NCBI GenBank assembly: GCA_013115135.1
Contig: JABANP010000123.1
Span: 62,001-126,000 of the forward strand
Reading direction: 5' to 3'
DNA: 64,000 nucleotides
Origin: Perkinsus olseni
Lineage: Eukaryota; Perkinsozoa; Perkinsida; Perkinsidae
Below the pieces are notes generated by a model. The model had not been told where the DNA came from. It searched no databases and saw nothing but the letters and a program-made list of their open reading frames with translations. This document shows, piece by piece, positions 1-9,783 of the stretch (position 1 is the stretch's first letter; each line of letters begins with the position of its first letter). A program made the translations under genes and the position numbers.

Positions 1-510
1 CAGTTTGACTCTTACGTCAAAAGTATCGTTGCCCTTATTCCGGGTGCCGCGTATCACACTCACGACTTCTACATTCTACGTTACAACGGCTCTTACTATC
101 TTTCTGCGGAGTTCCAGAAGTAACCACTCACTTTCATCAGGACCTCATACATCCAGGTTCCAGGTGAGTTTAAATATGAGGAGACTAAGGCGCCGTATCG
201 GCGAATAGTTAGCACTGTGCACTACTCCGACCGTCTTATCGATGGTTTGGATGTCAACATACACGTTAGTTGTGAGAGCGAGCGTGGTACAGACTCTTTC
301 TTCCCGGCACTGGTCCTGTGCTCGCCTACTTCGCGCAGGGGACCCGACACTTCTCTGTAGAGACCTTTCTTGATGACTCATCAATGATGAGGCGAAAGAG
401 TTTTATTGCTCAATCGAAGACCCGCCTGTGAGAGACTTCGGCCAGATCGTCTTCGCCACGCAGAGAACGATCTATACGTCCTTTGAAAGGGCCCTCGTGG
501 CCATCGCTTA
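1..510 (+). pseudogene. Broken paralogue of the two-domain secreted protein
   Basis: Translating in pieces gives a continuous match to the C-terminal half of the intact gene at 1570-2370, but in three different frames. Around 170-300 the reading PGEFKYEE..DVNIHVSCESERG aligns with PGKFVYNE..VEIQIGCDSR. Around 325-425 a second frame reads LAYFAQGTRHFSVETFLDD, and around 427-510 a third reads FGQIVFATQRTIYTSFERAL before a TAG stop. At least two frameshifts separate these blocks, so the copy cannot make the full protein from one frame. It runs off the left edge, so the N-terminal half is not visible. Small unrecognised introns are an alternative to frameshifts, but no convincing GT..AG pairs fit both breaks. 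Confidence 0.6.
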
Positions 511-525
511 GACTGAGGACGGGTT

Positions 526-582
526 TATCGGGTGTGAACGAACTGCTCCTGGGACCCAGTAGCAGTTCGTTCACACCCGATA
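526..582. repeat. Perfect 22-bp inverted repeat (hairpin)
   Basis: Arms 526-547 and 561-582 are exact reverse complements around a 13-nt loop. The hairpin lies 16 bp after the stop of the upstream pseudogene. It may be a relic of a fold-back duplication or an RNA 3'-end structure; the sequence does not decide which. Confidence 0.85.
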
Positions 583-1569
583 ATAAAATGTGACATGGTC
601 ATGGTCTCCAGCAGTGTGACATGGTCAGCAATACATGTGATACACCCTGAGAGCCTCAGGGTCTGAGTCTCTCGATTCGACAGCCACCTGGTACGGTACC
701 AGTGGTACCCTTCGAGAGTCTCGAAGGGTAAATCACTTCCTTGACCTGATCGTTGGCGGACTCCGACCCAGGTCACGTTTCTCAATGTCCAGAAGAAGCT
801 CTTCCGGACGTCAGGACACTTTCATGCGTGACAGCGTGCGTCTCAGCCTTCGTCAAGGACTTCACATGGAGTCCCAGGGGTCCGAATTTCTGAACCAAAT
901 GAGAGGCCGCACGAACAGCGAACACGAAGAGCCTCTTAAGATGGAAGAGGAATCTTCCAGGACTACTGGACCAGGAGGAATCTTCGTCTGCTCGACGTCG
1001 TCTAGCAGCCGCTCGGACCCGACCTATGTCATTCAGCCACTGGCTGAAGTTGCCAGATCGTATCAACGCTTGTGACGAACGTGCATATTGTAATACGCAC
1101 GTGTGATATCCCACGTGTCACCACGTGGCATACTTCAATAACATAGGTATCTTAGCAACATCGCATACTCGTGAACGAAAATTTCACTAGTCTTCAGAGG
1201 ATCTACCAGCTATGGAAGACAGGAAGCCCGCAACGTCTCCAGGGGCGCCCCTGTTCCTGGCTTATTACCCTTCGCCGAAAGGCTTTCGGCGTATCTGGTT
1301 AGACAGCATTAGGCGCGCGCTGATGATCCGATGTCTGGTAGCTAATGTGCTCGTGCGTCAAACACGATGTAAATGAGTTCTGCTCCATAGAATACGCTAC
1401 AGTTCAGGAGCGTCAATATTTCTGAAGCAGAGCAGGGCGCTCAGGCGATCCCTCTCGGAGGACTTCTCTGAGGTATCCTGTGGACTGTGTCGCCAGCCTT
1501 CGTCTGCAATGCAGATCCTGCATGTCTCGTTCATGTTAGTTTATAGAAAGTCTTGTCGATAAACTCCTA
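583..1569. other. Intergenic, several short palindromes, no supported gene
   Basis: Contains a palindrome at 706-730 (11-bp arms, 3-nt loop), a smaller one near 1272-1290 and direct repeats of GTGACATGGTC near 590-630. ORFs overlap on both strands at 782-1114 without motifs or a signal peptide, so they are not called. Confidence 0.5.
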
Positions 1570-2370
1570 ATGATGAACCTCGCTGCAACTTGGGTGATAG
1601 TCGCATTAGTCGTGGTTGTCACGACGGCTCAAGATGTTGGCTCGTTCATTTACCGGGCGGACGGGCTTTATATGACGTACGAGGTTAACGAAGATCATGA
1701 AGTTCAAGTCCGTTGCTTGGTGTACGGCAGACCTGACCGTCCCCCGCGTGCGCCTGTCGATTACCTCTTCGGGCTATACCCTCTGTCGAGGGTTGGAGGA
1801 TTCAGCTATATCATAGAGTTCAAGGAAGGTCTACCCAGCGTCGATGATTGGTACGAGTTCATCGGGACTAATCTAATAGCCGCCGGTTGGATCGAGCCTG
1901 ATGATAGCCACCAGCCCGCTGGTATTTTGCCTGGAGATTTGACGAAGCTAACTTACAAGAGCGGTGACTCCTTCTCCACTAGCTTCAGAAACAAGGAGGT
2001 TCTGTTCTCGAGGGTGACGCGCAGCCTGATACCAGGCAAATTTGTATACAATGAACCTGTGCACTCTCACCTGTACATAGGTTATAGGATACACGTCAAT
2101 GAAACTGTGGAGATACAGATTGGGTGTGATTCGAGGAGCACTCCCCTAGTCCGCTTCAAGCTTTCTGCCCGCAATTCTGGTCTGCTCTACTTCCACTATG
2201 CTGCAAAGTCGGCTGGGACGGGTACCTTGGATCAATTCCTCCAGCACGTGAGGTCTGTTTGTCCAAGCCAATACTTGAGCAGCGACGACCTATCACGAGT
2301 GGTCGTGGCCACCGAGAGGACGATCTTCATCCCATTCGGAGCCCAGCGCAAGGCTCTCACAAAGGTCTGA
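1570..2370 (+). CDS. Secreted two-domain protein of unknown function
   Basis: An uninterrupted 266-codon frame starting ATGATGAAC. Residues 1-20 form a signal peptide (MMNLAATWVIVALVVVVTTA), so the product is probably exported. The mature part looks internally duplicated: SFIYRADGLYMTYEVNEDHEVQVRC near residue 26 resembles KFVYNEPVHSHLYIGYRIHVNETVEIQIGC near residue 157, each followed by a similar block containing a single Trp or Tyr-rich strand and one Cys. I do not recognise the family. A decayed paralogue lies just upstream at the window edge, so this was a tandem family. No introns are needed. Its arrangement (signal peptide, two repeats, few Cys, no membrane anchor) suggests a soluble secreted protein; the role is unknown. 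Confidence 0.75.
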   Translation: MMNLAATWVIVALVVVVTTAQDVGSFIYRADGLYMTYEVNEDHEVQVRCLVYGRPDRPPRAPVDYLFGLYPLSRVGGFSYIIEFKEGLPSVDDWYEFIGTNLIAAGWIEPDDSHQPAGILPGDLTKLTYKSGDSFSTSFRNKEVLFSRVTRSLIPGKFVYNEPVHSHLYIGYRIHVNETVEIQIGCDSRSTPLVRFKLSARNSGLLYFHYAAKSAGTGTLDQFLQHVRSVCPSQYLSSDDLSRVVVATERTIFIPFGAQRKALTKV

Positions 2371-4382
2371 GTAGTCCGAATTTCAAGCGTCGCTGCGATA
2401 TTGAGGCGATGCGTCCTACCGCTAATATCATCCGGTTAATGATTTTCTCAAAACCTACTGCCGAGGGGTTCGAAGAACCCGGTTCTTCGCTAATCTCGGC
2501 GCAGGCAATTTTTACACCAACTTGCCGGATAGGTTGTATCGGGTAATCCTATCTAGTATCGCATCCTATCGTACGTTGCGTCCGACAAGGCTTTAGAATC
2601 CTAAGTTAGGATTTTAAACGTTCGGTAAACGTCATTAGTCTCGCTTTCTCAGTCCTTTCACTTGTCATTCACTTTCTTCTTTGTACCTTAGCATGTGGTT
2701 GCCATGTGGCACTGCGCTGAGATGGAGCATCGTGTGTCCGCGGACACAAGGCAATGCCTTGAAGGCATCCTTTTTTTTATTCATTACGTGGACCTACCGA
2801 GGTCACGTTAATGATCTATAATGTGATGGCCGTATAAGCTTCTCTCATGGAATCATAAGATTCCAAACCGTTCAAATAGAATGTTGAAGACGCAACTAGC
2901 GATCCTCATCGGGTTTCGTTGTTGACACCAACATTTCTGACAATGGGATAGTTCACAGCAACAGTTGCTGAGGCTCAGCAGCTGAGCAACTCCAACCATA
3001 CTCCAGTGATTCAGATTGGCGCACGCAGCCACGAACGACATGCGATTGGAGCTATCCTTTGTACTGAATGCCGTATAGTACGACCCGTACTGCATTTCGC
3101 CGTCAGCAAGTGCGATAGCAGAGCTTTCGTGTTACTTCCTGCGAGCTCGGAGGTCCTTCCGCGGTGTACCACTAGGCTCCGAGGCCATTGTTTCGTCACG
3201 GTGACGAAGCGGGACGACCAAATACTTATTTGATGGGTCGATGGTTGCGCGGACTCATTCGAAGGTTGAAGGCTTTGAAGACTCGAAATAGAAAGACTTG
3301 AAGACACTGACTTGCCCTCTTGAAGACTTGTATTGATTACTCAAAACGCAGTTTCGGGTTTGTGTAACTCAAGAATGTTGTCACACGAGCAGCCACGAGC
3401 ATTACACGGAAGCGTAGATGACGCACTCTCCCACTCGGAGTGGACCACTTCCTAGGTGCGGGTCTACTCCCCGATTATCGGGACCCGCTAGTCTTGGGAA
3501 AGCGATATAGGATCTTAGTCAGGATGTCGAATATGGGATATCCTTCAGCTATCGATTTTTCGAAGCCTGCGTCACTCAATCACTTCAACAGGGGCTCAAA
3601 AAAATATCTTCAACCCGGATCGATGCGACTTCCACATTAGGCGGCCTAATTTAGGCCACTACTTGCGGACCCGAATAATACAACACAAAGCTTGGCCCAA
3701 TGCGAGCTTTGTTATTAACAAATTTTTAATAACTCTAGGAATGAAGGACCCTGTACGAGCTGACAGTGCATGATCACGGCGAGTGATTCAGGTATCATTC
3801 GTCCTTTCTGACCGATTCGTGAGTGTCCGAACAACCCCCACCGCATCGGTACTAGTTGCTCAGAGCTCTAGCAGCGAGCTCGTCCCCCATCCTAGTTGCG
3901 CCACGGGCCACGCCCTGAGCCAGTCCTGCGCCCAGCGCCGACGTGACAGGTCTTGCACTCAACACTGTTTACTCTAAGATGATCGGCCGCCGCATAATCG
4001 GCCGCCGTCCCCTCCTGCGTCTTTCCGCCGGAAACGGATGGTACACTAGGGGACGGTACAACATTTTCGTGGGGCCACCGAAGCGTGGAATGAAGAATTC
4101 TAAATGCGGAATCCCACAAGCCCAGCACACCACTCATACCATCCTCGTTCATCGGAGGACTTTCTCCTATTACTTGAATGTCGCTAGTATCACTATCACT
4201 ATCATTATCATCACAATGAGGGCCCCCTCCTGCAGGGTATCATCTTCCACTCCTTCGTGATTCACCTGCTCCTCTCGTCTGCCGGAGTTGGCGCCTAATG
4301 TGTGCGTTTTTACTGTGTACGTTGATGTTTTTGCCGCACGCTAAGCATCTTGTTGTGGGGTAGTTCACCATGTATAAAACTT
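2371..4382. other. Intergenic, nothing supported
   Basis: Only short overlapping ORFs without motifs. Small palindromes occur, for example near 2465-2490 and 2590-2615. Base composition resembles the flanks. Confidence 0.5.
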
Positions 4383-4874
4383 TTATACGGCAGGCGTTAC
4401 TTTTGCAGGCATTCCACACCGTTTTCTTTTAGAATGAAAGAAAACGGTGTGGAACGCCTGCAATTGGTCACATTTCAACCCAAGCACTTGCAACGCAACA
4501 TCGAACTTCTGTAGTTCGACATTGAACATCAGCTGCGTCCAACAGTAAGGGACTAACATACGGTAGAGTTTTAGCAGAGATGATAGGAATGGTTGAGGAA
4601 TTAACAGCGTTCCGTACTCTGTCCGCAAAAGAGAAATAGTAACAGCGTCGTGGTTGCTCAACATTATAGTGTCATCGTCAGCTCTAAAGTCTACAAATCC
4701 CGCTACCATACGAGTACCATTCCCTAGGTATGCGTGACCGAAGGCTTTACGCAGAACACTCCCGATGGAACTTTTGCGCTGACATTGTCGGTAGCCTACC
4801 GGGCGACGGTGGGCAAATAGTGCCCGTTGGGCCTCCTGGACGACGAAGACAAAACCAGATGTCTTGTACGGCAC
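4383..4874 (-). pseudogene. Unidentified ORF, possible gene fragment
   Basis: An open minus-strand frame of 163 codons with no ATG at its start (it opens at GTG). The central part, roughly residues 55-125 (DDDTIMLSNHDAVTISLLRTEYG..LLIPQPFLSSLLKLYRML), has the composition of real protein. Its 3' end runs through a near-perfect hairpin at 4405-4461, which suggests that the C-terminus was rewritten by an inverted duplication. I do not recognise it; it may be an internal exon or a relic. Confidence 0.25.
4405..4461. repeat. 25-bp inverted repeat, 24/25 matched, 7-nt loop
   Basis: Arms 4405-4429 and 4437-4461 are complementary at 24 of 25 positions. A further partial copy of the arm start (GCAGGCGTT) precedes it at 4390-4398, consistent with repeated local copying. 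Confidence 0.85.
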
Positions 4875-5084
4875 ACGCTGAAAAGGGTGACAATTATTCG
4901 AACGACATGGGCTTTATCGGTATTTAGCTATGCTTTACTTTCCTTCATGCCGTTCCATTCCGTTGTACGTCCGTAACTAGTAGTCAGTGACTACTGAATT
5001 CAAACAGCAGAGCGCAAAAAGCGGAGGAGCGAGCCACACTGACATGACAATCTCAATGAGGTATAAAAACATTAAAAATGCCTA

Positions 5085-5291
5085 CCCTATAAAAGCGCAC
5101 GATGATGAAGGGCCCAGCAGCGCAGGTGATTTACCTAATAGCGGAATAGCGTGAGTCACGGGGCGTGAGACAACAATACGGGGCAATTCTGTCTTGTAAT
5201 TAAAATGAGTACTTTTGAATCACTTCACCAGTATCGATTGGAGGGCAGCTCTGGTGCCGGCAGCCGCGGTAATCCCAGCTCCAAAAGCGTA
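5085..5291 (+). pseudogene. 18S rRNA pseudogene, 5' segment
   Basis: Matches the universal small-subunit rRNA stretch from the '...CAGCAGGCGCGCAAATTACC' region to the 530-loop. Recognisable pieces are CAGCGCAGGTGATTTACC, CGGGGCAATTCTGTCTTGTAA, CGATTGGAGGGCA and GGTGCCGGCAGCCGCGGTAA, ending AGCTCCAAAAGCGTA. Substitutions at universally conserved positions (GCCGGCAGCCGCGG for GCCAGCAGCCGCGG, AATCCCAGC for AATTCCAGC) show that it is not a functional copy. Sequence upstream of about 5085 is not recognisably rRNA. The copy is interrupted at 5291 by a transposon and resumes at 6754. Confidence 0.85.
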
Positions 5292-5503
5292 AGGAGCGTG
5301 CATTTTTCTTAGGCAAATTCAAAATTTTATAGTTTCTCGTCAACTAAGGGGAGTTTAGAGCTGAAATTTCAACAGGATGCAGATATTATCATGATACATC
5401 ACATGTTAAGTCAGAAAGGTCATATCCGAAACGGTTACTGATATATCAGGGCGAGCGAAAAAATCACCCCCGCGAACCGTGCAGATTCCTTAGGCAACAC
5501 AAC
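5292..5503 (+). repeat. Left terminal inverted repeat of the transposon
   Basis: About 212 bp; its reverse complement recurs at 6542-6753 with only a few mismatches. The inner end is GGCAACACAAC. Confidence 0.9.
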
Positions 5504-5517
5504 TTGATCTCGTTAGT

Positions 5518-6497
5518 ATGCCACAGAAATCGCTCCTCACCGACACCGAGAAAGCCGTTGTAGTTAAGAGGCTTGCTGAAGGTGCGAAGAGCCTCGAAAT
5601 TGCGAAGGAGCTTGAAAGGGACCACCGTACTATCAAGAAGTACCTGGAGGACCCTTCTAAGGTGTACCAGAGGAGGGGTGGGTCGTATGAGAAGTCTGTC
5701 ACGCCACGGGAGAAGAGAAAACTCAAGAGAGAGATGGCTAGAACTCCATTAGCCACCAGTAAGGAGTTGTTTGACGCGGCGGGGGTGAGTAAAGGGAGCA
5801 AAAGCACCAGGTGCAAGGTGCTGAAGAGCATAGGGAAGGTCTTGAAAGCCAACCCCAGGCCTTCCTTGACGAAGTCCCATAAGGAGAAGAGGGTGCAATG
5901 GGCGAAGGATAACATGAAGACGGACTTCTCGAAGGTGCTGTGGACAGACGAGTCACGAGCGACGCTGGACGGCCCCGATGGGTGGGCCCGAGGGTGGATT
6001 ATGGATGGTACCGCTTGTCCGAGCCGATCCAAGCGTCAACAGGGAGGAGGTGGTGTCATGATTTGGGCCGGCATCATCGGAGGGAAGGTCGTCGGTCCCG
6101 TGAGAGTCCAACAAGGAGTGAAGATGAACTCGCAAGAGTGAGATAGAGCATACGGCTAGGATGATGCAGTAATGAGCCACGCAGGTACACTAAACTTCTC
6201 GACCAGTGCTTCTTCCCATGGTATCGGAAGCTCGGGAGGGCGGCCAAGCGCGACCTGATATTCATGCAAGACAATGCTCCAAGTAAGACCTTGTTTGAAC
6301 TTGCTCATGTGTTGTAGACCCATCTTAGGAAGTTGTACTCTGGAGGGAGGCAGTTTAACGACCTCGAGTCTCTGTGGAGGGGTATCCAGGAAGCTGCAAA
6401 GGCTATTTCCTCGGATGAGGTCCTTGCACTCACGAGATCTGTTGATGACCGACTCACACGCGTTCTGGCATGCAAGGGTGGTCATATTTCGCCATGA
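5518..6497 (+). pseudogene. Degenerate Tc1/mariner transposase
   Basis: ATG at 5518 opens a 207-codon frame. Residues 1-60 form a helix-turn-helix (KSLEIAKELERDHRTIKKYLED). The catalytic domain starts with FSKVLWTDES, carrying the first Asp, followed by GGGGVMIWAGI, typical of this family. The frame stops at 6139 (MNSQE, stop). The rest survives in other frames: RDLIFMQDNAPSKT near 6255-6295 carries the second Asp, and FNDLESLWRGIQ near 6350-6390 carries the third acidic residue (Glu), ending at a TGA at 6495. At least two frameshifts are needed to join the DDE triad, so this copy is dead unless it is recoded. The family normally encodes about 340 residues and cuts and pastes DNA at TA sites. 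Confidence 0.85.
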
Positions 6498-6541
6498 TCC
6501 ATGAAGTTTGAACCATTTCTAAGAGAAAACTCAGTGGTTCT

Positions 6542-6753
6542 GTTGTGTTGCCTAAGGAATCTGCACGGTTCGCGGGGGTGATTTTTTCGCTCGCCCTGAT
6601 ATATCAGTAACCGTTTCGAATATGACCTTTCTGACTTAACATGTGATGTATCATGATAATATCTGCATCCTGTTGAAATTTCAGCTCTAAACTCCCCTTA
6701 GTTGACGAGAAACGATAAAATTTTGAATTTGCCTAAGAAAAATGCACGCTCCT
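6542..6753 (-). repeat. Right terminal inverted repeat of the transposon
   Basis: Inverted copy of 5292-5503; the outer end abuts the TA at 6754-6755. Confidence 0.9.
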
Positions 6754-7282
6754 TATATCAAAGTGGTTGCGGTGAAAAAGCTCGTAGTTGGATTTCTGCC
6801 TTGGCGGACCAGTGACTGGTCATCAGCCCACCTTTCCTACGGTCCGTAGGCTACAGGATAGGTTGGTATCAGCTTTGACCTTGGCTTTTTCTCGAGATTC
6901 GTGCTCACGCACTCAACTGTGCGTGGACCGTGCTTCAGGACTTTTACTGTGAGGTAATCTTTCGAAATCGTGCAGTACTAGGGATAGACGATTGCAATTA
7001 TTCGTCTTCAACGAGGAATTCCTAGTGAGATTCACTACGTGAATGCAAGTCATCAGCTTGCGTTGGTTACGTCCCTGCCCTCAGACTAAGTTCATCGCGA
7101 CGGGCGGTGAGAACAAAGGGCCTTTGCACACACCGCCAATCGCTCCTACCGATTGAGGAATCCGGTGAGCTGTTCAGACTGCGATTAGTTCAGTTCCTGT
7201 TCTTTTCGTGGGAACTTCTGCATACCTCATCACCTAGGGGAAGGAGAACAAGGTTTCTGTGGTCGAACCTGCGGGAGGATTC
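6754..7282 (+). pseudogene. 18S rRNA pseudogene, 3' segments
   Basis: Resumes with GTTGCGGTGAAAAAGCTCGTAGTTGGATT, then a variable helix region, then CTTCAGGACTTTTACTGTGAGG. The middle domain is deleted: sequence jumps near 6975 to the 3' domain (GGGATAGACGATTGCAATTA, CGAGGAATTCCTAGT, CATCAGCTTGCGTTG, TACGTCCCTGCCC, ACACACCGCC, CGCTCCTACCGATTGA) and ends AAGGAGAACAAGG..CCTGCGGGAGGAT, the normal 18S 3' end, followed by an ITS1-like start. Extra hairpin-forming inserts interrupt conserved segments at 6807-6821, 7027-7046 and 7082-7119. The large internal deletion and these inserts make it a pseudogene. Confidence 0.88.
7097..7143. repeat. Inverted duplicate of the conserved 18S 3' segment
   Basis: The left arm 7097-7119 is an extra, inverted copy of the universal CCTTTGNACACACCGCCCGTCGC segment whose normal copy lies at 7121-7143. 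The inserted arm is closer to the canonical sequence (about 21 of 23) than the resident copy is, so it was copied before the resident copy decayed. Confidence 0.75.
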
Positions 7283-9174
7283 ACACCGATTCACTCTCAG
7301 CAAAACTGCTAGCTAAAATACCCCAGCTTCACGTGAGGTACTGTTGTTCGAAACTCAGCGGATCATTGCCCCAGTGAGATCACCTTGATGTGAGAGAATA
7401 AGTACAGCAGACTACGGCGTAGCGACTACGCATATCACGCAGCACATACGTGCCTTTAGGCGCCGCATCTTATGTGCTCCAGTTGGCTCTAACGCAAGAG
7501 TGAAGGGAGGCGCCAATAAAGCCTTGAGTATGCGTGCAACTGTGTAGGCAGCATAGCTAACGACTAGGCAGCGCAACTATAAGGACAATACTAAGGATAC
7601 CATTCTCAGCCGTCAGCATTATCACACGTAATAAAGCATCAAAGCAGCAATGCTCAGTAGCTCAATCAATCACAAGTAATGAGTTGTGGTCGAAATGAAG
7701 AAACTTTATCACTTTCCCTTGTCGCAAAGTTGTCCTTGTAGTCCGTCGACGGTCGACAGGCATTATCCCTGTATGTAATGAGTTATATGAGATATCAACT
7801 CTCGTTGCTTCTCGCGAGTTCCTTGAGATCAGTTCATATTGTGGGGTGGTGCGGAGTGATATAATAGATGCTCTGGCTGACAGACTCCGGCACCGTCAGG
7901 AACTTTCTGGCGCTGCCAAGAAACAGGAGAAGCAAGTTGGTCCGAGCATCTGTTGGGAACCCTTCAAAGCTCTTAGGCCGGTATTATTCCCAGTATGCAG
8001 CTTTTAAATTAAAAGCTGCATCCAGGGAATGCCCTCCCCCTTGAAATATCTCCGGTTGTTCTTAGCATGACTACAGACAGGAACCGAGGTACCATATTAA
8101 ATGTCCATTGAAACAAACACATTCGATGACAATTCTGTCCAATGCGATCACTTACTCGGGCTTTCGAACACCCAACAGGTTCCACCTATAGTAGATCACG
8201 CTCAAGGTTACATCGAGAATCTGGCTTCGTGTGCTTCCCGATTTTATGCGAAGGAGGTGATTGCGAAGGAGACACCGCGTGAATCATCATGGGTACGCAT
8301 ATACAGTAGATCATCGATGCCCGGGAAAGTTGTACTCAAACAGAACAGAAACAGATGAAGCAAGGCAATGGACCACGCGATTGAGCCCCACCTACATAAA
8401 TAGCCAAATCGTAACCGCCTCGCAAACAGGGACCGGGAGCTACACTCTGCTTATGCTCCTATCCCTTCCATCTCTGGGCACCGTGCTTCGGGCACGACTG
8501 AAGCACACTGCCAGCTTGTCATCGCCGAAGAGTGCAATAGACGCGGCGAGCTGAGGTCATTTGCGAACTCCTTTTCGGGCTGAAGGATCCCATTGAAACT
8601 AGATAGGTCCACCGAAAAGGACCTATCAACGATAATCCACCGTTGATTCTCCTCGGTGGAATGGTGAGCACTCGAAAAGAATAACTAACCAAGAGGCTGC
8701 GCCATGATGACAATACACACTGGAGCGGATAGATTGCTCAGGCACTGTTTCGTGACGCGCCGCTGTTGAGCTAGACCCGGTCTAGTAGACCGAGAATACT
8801 CTCTTTTGAGTAAATGTAACATCAACACGAAGCACACAACAATGTGTGAACAAGCGCGGTTCGCTTGCTCGGCGAGCGCCCAAAGCGGAAACAGATGAGA
8901 GTCGAACAGGAAATAACTACCCAGATTGATTGACACTGAACAACAAGCAACACTCGTGTTATTCAACCCTAAGTTGAGAAGAAAACTCTGTTGTTATTCA
9001 ATGGTATCACGACATAGATTGTCCAGCCACACTAGAGATAACGGTGATGGTGCTGATCTACTGTAGAAAGTACAAATACGACCACCATCATCATCACTGG
9101 TAGCCAAACTTCAATGCCACGGGAAGTGAATTCCAGTCAAAAACCGTATTGACTTGACTAGTGCTGATAGCCAC
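7283..9174. other. Intergenic, palindromes only
   Basis: Starts with ITS1-like sequence (TCACACCGATTCACTCTC) that soon becomes unrecognisable. A 13-bp-arm perfect palindrome lies at 7995-8021, and nested inverted repeats at 8602-8627 and 8625-8647. ORFs at 8101-8554 have no motifs. The last part is the 3' flank of the V-ATPase gene. Confidence 0.5.
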
Positions 9175-9783
9175 TTACTGGGGAGCGAAGGAAGAGCAAA
9201 GACCGGCACCCTTCTCAGTGGCAGTGGAGGCAACGACAAGGCCAACAATGAGACCGTAAAGACCCAGAGCTTCGGCGAAGATAAGAATCAAGATCATACC
9301 GACGAAAAGCTTGGGCTGCTGGGCGTTGGCGCGGACACCAGAGTCACCGACGATACCGATGGCAAGACCGGCAGCGAGGGAAGAGAGACCGACAGTGAGA
9401 CCAGCACCGAGATGGGCGTAGCCAGAGTACTGAGAGTAGGTGGCGGGAGTATCCATCTTACCGTTGATGATGACGGAAGTGATAAGACCGTAGATACCCA
9501 AGACACCAGCCATAACGACGGGAATGATGGATCGCATGACGAGATCGGGTCTCATGACACCCATGGAGCAGATACCGACACCAGACTTAGCAGTACCTAA
9601 TCATCGAAGGTAATAATAAGAAGATCTATCCAGGCGGTCGATGTAGCGACTAGGAGACAGGTTATAGTACTTACCGTATGCGGCTCCGAGGTTGGCAAAG
9701 CTGATGGCAGCGGTGATACCCATGAAGCCGAAGAAGGCAGAGCTGGGCTCACAAGCGGCGAGAGCGGTCGAAGCAGCGAACAT
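9175..9783 (-). CDS. ATP6V0C: V-ATPase V0 proteolipid subunit c, copy 1
   Basis: Two exons, 9783-9675 and 9596-9175, separated by a 78-nt GT..AG intron, encode about 176 residues. The protein begins [26 protein letters not shown], and the splice joins AAYG to TAKSGVGI, exactly as in this family. Four membrane helices follow. Helix 4 ([20 protein letters not shown]) carries the proton-binding Glu in FAEALGLYG. The product forms the c-ring of the vacuolar H+-pumping ATPase, which acidifies vacuoles and endosomes. The start ATG is chosen because it matches copy 2; sequence upstream diverges between the copies. Copy 2 lies 2.1 kb away in the same orientation. The long plus-strand ORF opposite exon 2 is a shadow. 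Confidence 0.95.

Larger units (their letters stand above)
5292..6753 (+). mobile_element. Tc1/mariner-type transposon inserted in 18S sequence
   Basis: A 1462-bp element bounded by TA at 5290-5291 and TA at 6754-6755. Removing the element and one TA restores the expected 18S reading AGCGTATATCAAAG. It has long terminal inverted repeats of about 212 bp each, ending AGGAGCGTGCATTTTTC, and one internal transposase frame. The TIRs are nearly identical (differences such as CCGAAACGG versus CGAAACGG), implying recent insertion relative to decay of the transposase or movement by a helper in trans. Confidence 0.93.

Noticed and set aside
782..1114. Overlapping ORFs on both strands near 0.8-1.1 kb
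   Set aside because: No motif, signal peptide or codon evidence; they overlap each other fully.
5085..7282. Functional 18S rRNA gene with an intron-like insert
   Set aside because: Substitutions at invariant positions, a large middle deletion and hairpin inserts show decay; the insert is a transposon with a TA duplication.
8101..8554. ORFs of 85 and 97 codons
   Set aside because: Overlapping frames without domain, signal peptide or splice support.
9154..9600. Long plus-strand ORF opposite V-ATPase c exon 2 (repeated at 11555-11743)
   Set aside because: It is the antisense shadow of a conserved coding exon. It lacks motifs and follows the codon structure of the real gene on the minus strand.
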